A DNA stretch of 64,000 nt, taken from assembly GCA_021773335.1 (NCBI GenBank), contig JAJFKG010000001.1, positions 33,363-97,362 on the forward strand, in the 5' to 3' direction. The translations under genes were made by a program, and so were the position numbers. This DNA comes from Gammaproteobacteria bacterium (GTDB lineage Bacteria > Pseudomonadota > Gammaproteobacteria > JAJFKG01). Position 1 is the stretch's first letter; the number at the start of each line of letters is the position of its first letter. The notes under the pieces are model-generated. The model was given only the letters and a program-made list of their open reading frames with translations, did no database searches and was not told where the DNA came from. Positions 57,450-64,000 of the stretch are shown one piece after another.

Positions 57450-57568
57450 GTGGCTGTCCCTCTTATTATTATTTTATGTTTATGGGGCTCTTGCTATACA
57501 TTGTATTTACGCTTTGGCAAATCAGCGCAAGCTATGCATTGTAGCAAAGTTTATGTGACATAAAAATA

Positions 57569-57760
57569 CTATCTTTGTGTGCAGCAGAGTTTCATTATTT
57601 CATACAATGTTTTTCTAACGAGTGGTTTGAGTAGAAAACCAGTCGCACCAGCGGCAAATGCTTGTGGCGCCAAATCTTCTTGGATGCTTAGCATAACAAT
57701 GGGTATGAATTTTGTGTGTGTTTGCATACGGATGAACCAAATATAAAAATAATCAAAGCG
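57569..57760 (-). pseudogene. broken response-regulator receiver domain fragment
   Basis: On the minus strand 63 codons between two stops encode FIPIVMLSIQEDLAPQAF and AAGATGFLLKPLV, the last third of a CheY-like receiver: the beta-4 Ser (MLS), the AGA turn and the beta-5 Lys (LLKP) are clear. There is no start, no phospho-acceptor half and no output domain. The 57450-57833 gap holds only this remnant and the leader of the next gene. Confidence 0.65.
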
Positions 57761-57833
57761 TTAGGTTAATCGAAACTTTCCTGAAAAGTTCAGGTCTAAG
57801 TAGTAGTCCGCGGTTTTTTGTCGGAGTTATACA

Positions 57834-58127
57834 ATGCAAAAAGGTACTAACAAACAGGAAGCTTTATATAATTTTCTTTTTAAGTGCTATCTAAGTAAGC
57901 AGTCTTTTAGTGTTGATGAAGCAGTTGAAGCCACAGGGTATGAGCCCAGTACCATAGCCACATATATACGCAAAAAATTATTACATCATTTAGTAGAGGT
58001 AAATAAAAATCTGAAATCCTATTATGTAATAAATGAAATAGAGCAGTATGAAAACTTTTATCAGTTTGTTGAGCACATGAGTCAAACTAGTAGGAAAGTC
58101 AAGGATCAGCATGATCAGTTTCATTAG
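57834..58127 (+). CDS. small winged-helix-like hypothetical protein
   Basis: The 97-residue protein follows GGAG at a good distance. NKQEALYNFLFKCYLSKQSFSVDEAVEATGYEPSTIATYI and KKLLHHLVEV look like a helix-turn-helix with a recognition helix, followed by a strand-like YYVINEI and an amphipathic helix. No family is recognised with confidence. It stands beside the borosin-type locus and could be its regulator, which is inference. Confidence 0.6.
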   Translation: MQKGTNKQEALYNFLFKCYLSKQSFSVDEAVEATGYEPSTIATYIRKKLLHHLVEVNKNLKSYYVINEIEQYENFYQFVEHMSQTSRKVKDQHDQFH

Positions 58128-58260
58128 AAGCTTTTATTAGCCTTAAGAGACATATACGATGCATGAGCATGAAAAAAAATTATAAACTCATCACAATCCT
58201 TTTGGAGGTGGGGCGTAAACTCGCGCATGCTCTGCCTGTGCCCTGGTGGGTATGTACGTT

Positions 58261-59691
58261 CTATTGAGAAAGCTTTCTATTAAACACAAACAAGATAATT
58301 GCAAAGACAATAAAGCCTATAAGCGTTGCGACGCCAAGGTTTAAGAACAAGGGGCGGTAAACGGTCGTCGTTGTTTCATAGACCGTTTGCGTGCTGTGAG
58401 CGAGGATTGTTGTTGATAAGTATTGTGAGATTATAGCGGCGGAGCTATTAACCATCATCCATATACCCATAAAATTATTGCGTAAATTTTCCGGGATGAT
58501 CTCGCCTATCATGTTAAAGCCAATGGGAGCCATTAATAATTCACCGAGACTTTTTGTGAAATAAGCGACGATGACCCACGAAATATTGACGAGCCCACTG
58601 TTACCAACAAGCAGGGTAGATAGATAGAGAAATAGATAGGACATACCTATTAGTAATAATGCATTGCACAACAAGCTTGAGGTTTTTAACGTGAGAATCT
58701 CTCGCTCACGTAGTGAATTGAATAACTTCGCAAGTAATGGGCCGCCTATGATGATGGTGATGGTATTGACCATCTGTAGCCACTGGATGGGCACAGTGAA
58801 ATTGAAGACATTACGGTTGACATTGTGTTGGTTGAAAAACACTAGTGCCACCGGACCAATGTAATACAAAGCCCAAAAAATTAAGCTGATTAGCGAATAT
58901 ATAAAGAAGCGTAATATGTTCGGATTCCTTGAGGAAACCGCATAATAGATAATAATCAAATATGCGAGACACGATAACACCAGTAACAAATTGTCAGTCG
59001 TTGCAGGGTGTTTGAAGAGGTAAAAATTTAGCACAGCAAAGCAAACAAATATTACTAGCAGTATGCTTAGCCACAGTCCCTCACCTTTGTTGCTCAGCTT
59101 TACATGGCTTTCTTGGCGATAGGGCTTGAAGTAAGCAATTAAAAAAATTGCTAACAACGTCGTCAATACGCAAAGTGAAAATAGCCAATGATAGTTTCCG
59201 TATGCTTGGGCATAACCAGCGAGATAAAATCCACAAATAAAGCCGATATTCATAAAGCTGTATAAAACGAAAAATATGTATTCGCGTTTTTTCTTTTGTC
59301 CGGAAAAGATAGATGTCACACTGTTATTCACTGTCACCACCAAGATACCGCTGCCAACCACAAAAATCGCCAGGGCCCAATACATTGAAGAGACTGTATC
59401 AATCACGAGCAGCGCACAACCAATTGCTTGAAATAATAAGCTCATATTCATCAGCCATTTCATACTGAAAAATCTATTCACAAGTTGCCCACCGATGAAA
59501 TGGTAGCAATAAGCCAAAGCGGCAAAGGTAGCCACATAAGAAGCAGCTTTATCTTCGGCGAGATTGAAGCTTGTTACTAATATCAGCCCAAGCGAAGAAT
59601 ATAAGACACCGAAGGGTAAGGTCGACAGCATTTGAATCGTTGGAAACAAATAAGGTGAGCACTGAGTATTATTATTTTTTAAATTATTCAT
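58261..59691 (-). CDS. POT/PTR2-family peptide transporter-like MFS protein
   Basis: The 476-residue protein has 12-14 hydrophobic segments. The POT-family layout is recognisable in GGQLVNRFFSMKW near helix 2-3, the position of the usual GG(W)xADRxxG motif, and FYLAGYAQAYGNYHWLF; the conserved ExxER motif of proton-coupled peptide symporters is not evident near helix 1 (LPFGVLYSSLG). It may import or export peptides. It is divergent from the N-methyltransferase operon, sharing a 194-bp control region. Confidence 0.8.
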   Translation of the reverse strand: MNNLKNNNTQCSPYLFPTIQMLSTLPFGVLYSSLGLILVTSFNLAEDKAASYVATFAALAYCYHFIGGQLVNRFFSMKWLMNMSLLFQAIGCALLVIDTVSSMYWALAIFVVGSGILVVTVNNSVTSIFSGQKKKREYIFFVLYSFMNIGFICGFYLAGYAQAYGNYHWLFSLCVLTTLLAIFLIAYFKPYRQESHVKLSNKGEGLWLSILLVIFVCFAVLNFYLFKHPATTDNLLLVLSCLAYLIIIYYAVSSRNPNILRFFIYSLISLIFWALYYIGPVALVFFNQHNVNRNVFNFTVPIQWLQMVNTITIIIGGPLLAKLFNSLREREILTLKTSSLLCNALLLIGMSYLFLYLSTLLVGNSGLVNISWVIVAYFTKSLGELLMAPIGFNMIGEIIPENLRNNFMGIWMMVNSSAAIISQYLSTTILAHSTQTVYETTTTVYRPLFLNLGVATLIGFIVFAIILFVFNRKLSQ

Positions 59692-59885
59692 GATTTCAGC
59701 TAATCTTTTTAGCCTTCAAAGGTTATTTTACAGTAACACCCTGTTGGTAGACGAGGCTGTACGCAGTTAGCAAAAAATACTATCATTTAAGCTATTGAAT
59801 TTCTAGCTCAAGCTGCTGTTGATCACCTTCATTAATAGATCTACACTTCTCTCCCCCCTTATATAAACAACAGTGGAGAGCAAAA

Positions 59886-60119
59886 ATGAACATTATGAAT
59901 ACGCTGGATAATCTAGCACTAACTGTACGTCAAAACAATATGGACTCACGGACTTTGTTATGTGAACATTCACCCATGGTTCGAGTTGCTGTTATGAATA
60001 ATGATAGCAACCTGCTTCGAAATGAAGTGTCATCTCGTACCTGCTATACGGATGCCAATGAAGTATTACCACGAGCATATTATGCAGATGCTGAAGGAGT
60101 CGTACAAATATCAAATTAG
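59886..60119 (+). CDS. 77-residue peptide with C-terminal tandem repeats, candidate RiPP precursor
   Basis: GGAG (59875-59878) lies 7 nt before the ATG, the best ribosome binding site in this locus. The N-terminal half (MNIMNTLDNLALTVRQNN) looks helical. The end reads RTCYTDANEVLP, RAYYADAEGVVQ, ISN: two 12-residue repeats matching at R, Y, D, A and V. The gene overlaps the methyltransferase frame, so translation is likely coupled. It does not resemble the SonA-type leader I know. It is either the peptide substrate or a coupling leader. Confidence 0.55.
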   Translation: MNIMNTLDNLALTVRQNNMDSRTLLCEHSPMVRVAVMNNDSNLLRNEVSSRTCYTDANEVLPRAYYADAEGVVQISN

Positions 60120-60975
60120 TAGCATTAAGGAAAAAGAGCAAGTTCGACATCGAATCGCACCTGCTCAAAATATTATGAAACGAGCATCACTAACCGTCGT
60201 AGGTTCAGGCATAAAGTATAAATCGCATCTCACGCTAGAGGCGAAGGCTTATATTGAGCAGTCAGACCGCGTTTTATATCTGGTAAATGAGCCCGTTATG
60301 CAAGAGTGGATCGCGAGTGCGAATCCCAATACGCAATCACTTAATGATCTTTACCAGCGACATAAATTACGAGCGGATTCATATAGAGCAATTTCCGAGT
60401 ATATTCTTGAAGAGTTACAGAAGAAACAATACGTCTGCGTTGTGTTGTATGGTCATCCCTGTGTTTTTGCGCAACCTGCTTTGGATGCTGCGCGTAAAGC
60501 TGATGAGTTGGGTTACGATACCTTAATTTTGCCTGCCATTTCAGCTTTAGCTTGCCTGTTTGCTGATTTGCGCATTAATCCAGGTGTGATTGGTTGTCAC
60601 TCCTATGAAGCGACTGATTTATTGATTCACAAGCGGCATATTGAAGTCACCAGTCATTTTGTCCTATGGCAAATTGGCTTTATCGGTTGTGTGAAACACC
60701 CAAAAGATTTTGATAACCGACACGGATTAAAAGTTTTGCAAGAGTATTTGCAAAACTACTACCCGGCAGAACATCCGCTCACAATTTATGAGGCGGCACA
60801 ATATCCAAGCTTTGAACCTAAAGTTGAAACTTGTATGCTTGGAGATTTACAAAATGCGGCGACGACCAGATTATCAACTTTGTATATTCCGCCTAAATGC
60901 CAGGCAAGATATGATAATGCTATGCTAGAAAAATTGAATTTACGTGTAGAAGACTTGTATGAACGTAAACTCTAG
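60082..60975 (+). CDS. borosin-type peptide backbone alpha-N-methyltransferase
   Basis: Tetrapyrrole-methylase fold, 297 residues from ATG 60082. Counting from the alternative ATG at 60175: SLTVVGSGI (5-13), DLYQRHKLRADSY (58-70), LYGHPCVF (91-98), LPAISALACLFADL (119-132), CHSYEATDLL (141-150), HFVLWQIG (161-168), STLYIPPK (234-241). These match the catalytic domain of OphMA (YGHPGVF, LPGVSAEDCLFADL, YEASDFLI, HLVLFQVG, STFYIPPK). R66 and Y70 line up with catalytic R72 and Y76 of OphMA; Y66 has no clear equivalent. The protein ends about 25 residues after IPPK, without the clasp and fused core, so the substrate must be a separate peptide. Neither ATG has a ribosome binding site; coupling to the upstream gene is likely. 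Confidence 0.88.
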   Translation: MQMLKESYKYQISSIKEKEQVRHRIAPAQNIMKRASLTVVGSGIKYKSHLTLEAKAYIEQSDRVLYLVNEPVMQEWIASANPNTQSLNDLYQRHKLRADSYRAISEYILEELQKKQYVCVVLYGHPCVFAQPALDAARKADELGYDTLILPAISALACLFADLRINPGVIGCHSYEATDLLIHKRHIEVTSHFVLWQIGFIGCVKHPKDFDNRHGLKVLQEYLQNYYPAEHPLTIYEAAQYPSFEPKVETCMLGDLQNAATTRLSTLYIPPKCQARYDNAMLEKLNLRVEDLYERKL

Positions 60976-62239
60976 CCTAAATCGAGAGCAAAGGAATGTA
61001 GTGAAAGCAGTATATCAACTATTCAAACGTGGTTATTCAGGGCTGTCTTTCCATTGCTGGGAGCGGCAAGCCCTGAGTTTCGTTAATTCTTCTGCCTGTG
61101 GAGTCGTGTACTACCTAGCGATGTATTTTGTATCGACCCTGTCCCTGAATATGTTTTGGGTTGGTATTCTCTTATCTATTTTTGGAATTGGGACGATGTT
61201 AGGGTCTTTGGTCTGTGGCATTTTATCTGATAAATTTGGCGCGCATCGCATTGCAAAAATATGTTTATTGCTGACGGGATTGGCATTCTTGGTTCTATTT
61301 AGTCGTCATTCTATCTATTCTGTTTCCGTGATTGTTTTTGTCTTAGGATTTGCGACTTATGGATTTTCTGCCGTCAATGCTGTCATTATCATGAAGCTCT
61401 ACGACGATGCGAAACACTTACAACAACGTGCGATTAATGTATCACGTGCCGTACAGAATTCTGCGCTGGGATTATCAGTTTTAGTAGCAAGCGTTATGGC
61501 TGAATACAGCTATAAAGTATTGTTCTATAGCATTGGTATATTGGCTATACTTGCTTTTTTACATGTGTATCTTAGAGAAAGAAATGTGCAAGTTAATCGA
61601 CGAGCAACGCCGAATGAGATCTTTGGGAATCGAAGAGATGGTCGCTTTGAGGTGCGAAGAAATGTAACGATTTTGTATTTGTGCATGGCGGTAATTCTGG
61701 TTGGTATAATCTTCGCACAATTGCGTACAACCTATGGTGTGTATATTAGCCAAACATTCCCAGCGCTTGGTTATAGAGGGTTTGCCTTTTTATTTGCCCT
61801 AAACACCTTTTTAGTCGTATTATTTCAAGTTCCTGTCATGGAATTTTTTTCTCAACATAATAAGATTACACTCGTTGGCATTGGCGCATTCTTATCAGGC
61901 TTTGGCATGTTTATTTTAAGTTTTTCACACTTTTTTTCGATTGCTATTTTCTCTTGTATAGTATGGACAGTCGGTGAAATTTTCTTTTTCGCCGCATCGA
62001 GGACATTGAGCTTTGAACTTAGTGACAAAGGGAAAAAAGGGCTTGGTCAAGGCATGTATCAACTATGCTATTCGATTAGTTTAGCCGCCGGCCCCATAAT
62101 TGGTGGGGGCATTTATCATGCCTATGGCAGCGATGCCCTATGGTATTTTTGCTTGCTACTAGGTATTACTTGCTTAGGCTTCGTTCTTGTTTTTAAGAAA
62201 TTTTTATTCTGCCCTCGACAAACTGACACAGCCCCTTAG
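60959..62239 (+). CDS. MFS exporter in the methyltransferase operon
   Basis: The 426-residue protein has twelve hydrophobic segments with GILSDKFGAHRIAK between helices 2 and 3, like MdtH-type drug/peptide exporters. It overlaps the methyltransferase gene by 17 bp; a GTG at 61001 preceded by AAAGGA is an alternative start giving 412 residues. The tight overlap suggests it exports, or gives immunity to, the methylated peptide. The C-terminal CPRQTDTAP tail overlaps the convergent gene's end. Confidence 0.85.
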   Translation: MNVNSSLNREQRNVVKAVYQLFKRGYSGLSFHCWERQALSFVNSSACGVVYYLAMYFVSTLSLNMFWVGILLSIFGIGTMLGSLVCGILSDKFGAHRIAKICLLLTGLAFLVLFSRHSIYSVSVIVFVLGFATYGFSAVNAVIIMKLYDDAKHLQQRAINVSRAVQNSALGLSVLVASVMAEYSYKVLFYSIGILAILAFLHVYLRERNVQVNRRATPNEIFGNRRDGRFEVRRNVTILYLCMAVILVGIIFAQLRTTYGVYISQTFPALGYRGFAFLFALNTFLVVLFQVPVMEFFSQHNKITLVGIGAFLSGFGMFILSFSHFFSIAIFSCIVWTVGEIFFFAASRTLSFELSDKGKKGLGQGMYQLCYSISLAAGPIIGGGIYHAYGSDALWYFCLLLGITCLGFVLVFKKFLFCPRQTDTAP

Positions 62240-63568
62240 AAATTTAGCATCGGCAGAAAAACCTTGTTGTGATTTTGACTTTCCTTTTGTTGGTTTCAGA
62301 AAGCATTCATCACAGTTTGGAATGTCTTTCGTCGGTTGAATGACGTGATAGGCATCCGCCTTGTTATGGAAAGCACGCATATGAACTTTTCTTGCAACAA
62401 CCCCCAAAATTGAGTCCGAACAAGGAATTCCTGGTTTACACAACTCTTCTTTTATCACTTTGATGATGTGGACTAATTCTCGCATTTCTTTAGAAGTGTT
62501 ACTGTCTTTTCTGGATTTTGGCGAGAAAACATGTAACGAAGGATTTTGCAAAGAATAATAGACCGCTTGTTCGGGATTTTCAAAATTATATAATGTCGGC
62601 TGGATCACCGTTGGTACATATTTTTTAAGCCCATAAGATTCAATATAGGCAGCTTGGATCAAGTTTAAAGGGAGTGCTGATTCATCGGTTGCGGGTTTGT
62701 AACCTGGAAAGGCTCCCATCGCAATAGCAAATAAATGCCTGGCAGTATCGAGCAAATAGGGGTTAGGTTTGAGGTTTCTTTCTTTTTGAATGATCGAAAA
62801 AGCCATATCATAAAATGGTTGATTACGCCTATACACCACACTATTCCACGCCTTTTCATACAGATAAAACTTTAACTGTAACCACGCATCATCATCGTGA
62901 ATTTTGTCGCGCCATATCTGTGATAGGTATAATAAGCATGCATGCCAGTTATTCCCTCTAACTTTACTATCCGAAATTGCTTTAAATATTTGCCACTGTT
63001 CATATAACTCTTCAGGCGGTGGGGATTCAAAATTATAATCTCGTTGCAAGTATGAATGATTCAAGGCAATACTGACTTGCGGCAGCATGAAGGTTGAGCG
63101 TGCACCGGCAACAAGCAGTAACAAATTGCTGCCGCTGTATGAATGTAGACCTGTTTGCTTACTCTGCAGAGTCCTTGATAAAGGAAACAAAGAACCCGGG
63201 GAGTAGTAGAACCAAGGTATGGTATACCCATCTTTGGTACGGTCAACGTAATACTCAATATCTTTTTCAAGCACCATGCCAGTAGGTATAGAATACTGCG
63301 CATACCCTAAATGTTTAATAATATCTTGTGGTACATCGGCATCATCTATCTTATAGGAACTGCCCTGCATGTTAGGCAAGAATAATTCTTTGGTATCCGC
63401 TATTGTCATCCCGAATGGATAATAAGCTTTATAAACAGGAAATTTCTTTCCCGGAGAAATATCGTCAATGATCTTAGCAAGCTGCTTATCTAGTTTGGCG
63501 ACCTGCTTACGCACATCTTCCCAGTAGAGTTTTACAAGCCCATGACCTTCATCTTTTGTCGTATACAT
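62204..63568 (-). CDS. hypothetical protein of 454 residues in the borosin-type locus
   Basis: The ATG at 63568 is preceded by AGAGGAAAAA and is preferred; the longer start at 63661 adds a hydrophobic stretch (FSILYLLGIFIFWARI) but lacks a ribosome binding site. If the longer start is real the protein is membrane-anchored. The sequence is rich in Tyr, Pro and Trp (PVYKAYYPFGMT, TIPWFYYSPGSLFPLSR), with helical segments after residue 200 and a Cys cluster near the end (CDEC). I recognise no family. It overlaps the exporter's 3' end by 36 bp, so the two are convergent. Confidence 0.8.
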   Translation of the reverse strand: MYTTKDEGHGLVKLYWEDVRKQVAKLDKQLAKIIDDISPGKKFPVYKAYYPFGMTIADTKELFLPNMQGSSYKIDDADVPQDIIKHLGYAQYSIPTGMVLEKDIEYYVDRTKDGYTIPWFYYSPGSLFPLSRTLQSKQTGLHSYSGSNLLLLVAGARSTFMLPQVSIALNHSYLQRDYNFESPPPEELYEQWQIFKAISDSKVRGNNWHACLLYLSQIWRDKIHDDDAWLQLKFYLYEKAWNSVVYRRNQPFYDMAFSIIQKERNLKPNPYLLDTARHLFAIAMGAFPGYKPATDESALPLNLIQAAYIESYGLKKYVPTVIQPTLYNFENPEQAVYYSLQNPSLHVFSPKSRKDSNTSKEMRELVHIIKVIKEELCKPGIPCSDSILGVVARKVHMRAFHNKADAYHVIQPTKDIPNCDECFLKPTKGKSKSQQGFSADAKFLRGCVSLSRAE

Positions 63569-63691
63569 TTTTTCCTCTAGTGATATCCTTGCCCAAAAAA
63601 TAAATATACCCAATAAATATAGTATAGAAAAGACCTGAAGAAAACACATGATAATTATCATATAGGAATTCTAAAATGACTGTGTTTAAAT

Positions 63692-63722
63692 TACTGCCAA
63701 CCGAATAGTAATTTTGGCAGTA
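63692..63722. promoter_or_regulatory. inverted repeat in the divergent region before the short peptide genes
   Basis: TACTGCCAA (63692-63700) and TTGGCAGTA (63714-63722) are perfect complements with a 13-base loop. They lie between the minus-strand 454-residue gene and the two plus-strand short peptides, fitting an operator or leader hairpin. Confidence 0.5.
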
Positions 63723-63758
63723 GATTTGGCAATTGATTTGGTTTTAAGGAGTAATGAA

Positions 63759-63854
63759 ATGGAAATTTTAACCACATATCGCTACGCTCAGTTAGCATTA
63801 ATTCCCCTCGTTTTTCCCTTGCTACAACTTATATCTGCAGTTAAATCCGTTTAA
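63759..63854 (+). CDS. 31-residue hydrophobic peptide
   Basis: The peptide begins MEILTTYRYAQLALIPLVF and ends SAVKSV; the middle (ALIPLVFPLLQLI) is strongly hydrophobic. TTAAGGAG lies 8 bases before the ATG. An overlapping ATG at 63754 stops after five codons. The first six residues resemble those of the next gene (MEVLSQY). It could be a small membrane peptide or a core-only RiPP peptide; it lacks an obvious leader. Confidence 0.5.
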   Translation: MEILTTYRYAQLALIPLVFPLLQLISAVKSV

Positions 63855-63872
63855 ATTTAAGGAGTTATCACC

Positions 63873-64000
63873 ATGGAAGTATTATCCCAATACGCTAAAC
63901 AACACAACCTCACCTTAGAACAGCTCGAGCAATCTTACCCCCTTGATCCCGAGGCACTGGGCTATGTAGAGATAGGCATCGCCCTGAATAATCTCGCCAG
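63873..64000 (+). CDS. short helical protein, truncated by the window end
   Basis: TTAAGGAGTTATCACC precedes ATG 63873. Forty-two codons are visible: MEVLSQYAKQHNLTLEQLEQ, then SYPLDPEALGYVEIGIALNN and LA. The LxxLxxxYxxDPEAL pattern is what a RiPP leader or recognition helix often looks like, and such DPEAL-type helices occur in split-borosin precursors. The C-terminus, where a core would be, is outside the window. Confidence 0.6.
   Translation, partial: MEVLSQYAKQHNLTLEQLEQSYPLDPEALGYVEIGIALNNLA

Noticed and set aside
60001..60975. Methyltransferase as a CobA- or RsmI-like paralogue
   Set aside because: The shared fold is the same, but LYGHPCVF, CLFADL and STLYIPPK follow the borosin enzymes rather than cobalamin or rRNA methylases, and no corrin genes are nearby.

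Overview
The window looks like the chromosome of a gammaproteobacterium, most likely an amoeba- or host-associated member of the Legionellales/Coxiellaceae side. This is an inference from gene content and order: rnpB next to a dcw cluster, purN-purM-DUF2066-CDP-alcohol transferase-hda, rsmI/lpoA/yraN/diaA/dolP, sspA-sspB behind petABC, plus a giant ankyrin-repeat protein of the kind used as host-directed effectors. No tRNA, rRNA, CRISPR array or complete insertion sequence is visible.

Layout. 1-4 kb: end of an acidic low-complexity gene, a block of dispersed palindromic repeats, a histone-H1-like HU protein and a NodIJ-type ABC exporter. 4.1-10.0 kb: one 1981-residue ankyrin-type protein with two arrays of a 42-residue repeat (17 units), a coiled coil and Ser/Thr-rich and acidic tails. 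10.0-16.0 kb: an accessory patch around rplM-rpsI with an AAA ATPase/PD-(D/E)XK protein, a 2-oxoglutarate-type oxygenase and a Fic protein. The ATPase and Fic genes are each preceded by a three-unit repeat array that looks like an operator. 16.1-20.8 kb: cytochrome bc1 (petABC), a membrane protein, sspA-sspB. 21.3-27.2 kb: dolP, diaA, yraN and lpoA on the minus strand, rsmI and fumarylacetoacetase on the plus strand. 27.3-30.8 kb: an orphan VgrG-like gene and an MFS transporter. 31.0-48.8 kb: rnpB and a nearly uninterrupted dcw cluster (mraZ, rsmH, ftsL, ftsI, murE, murF, mraY, murD, ftsW, murG, murC, ftsQ, ftsA, ftsZ, lpxC) lacking murB and ddl. 48.9-56.5 kb: bcp, dciA, mrp, dcd, ihfB, purN, purM, a DUF2066 protein, a CDP-alcohol phosphatidyltransferase and hda. 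56.5-64 kb: an accessory segment with an Rpn-type nuclease, a broken response-regulator fragment and a small regulator-like protein, followed by the locus below.

The most notable locus is 57.8-64 kb. The gene at 60082-60975 closely resembles the catalytic domain of borosin (omphalotin-type) alpha-N-methyltransferases, which methylate the backbone of a ribosomal peptide, but it lacks the C-terminal clasp and core found in the fused fungal enzymes. The substrate should therefore be encoded separately, as in bacterial split borosins. A 77-codon gene with a strong ribosome binding site overlaps its 5' end and ends in two tandem 12-residue repeats. An MFS exporter gene overlaps its 3' end, a POT-family peptide transporter is divergent, an unrecognised 454-residue protein is convergent, and two short peptide genes with similar first residues and strong ribosome binding sites sit at the right edge, the last one cut by the window end. 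Together this suggests an undescribed split-borosin RiPP system; the peptide substrate is not established from sequence alone.

Other unusual points: Gly/Asp-rich insertions in ribosomal protein S9 and LpxC, a Gly in place of the P-loop Ser in MurD, a Gln in place of the catalytic His in the Fic motif, and a perfect 20-bp palindrome upstream of the ankyrin gene.
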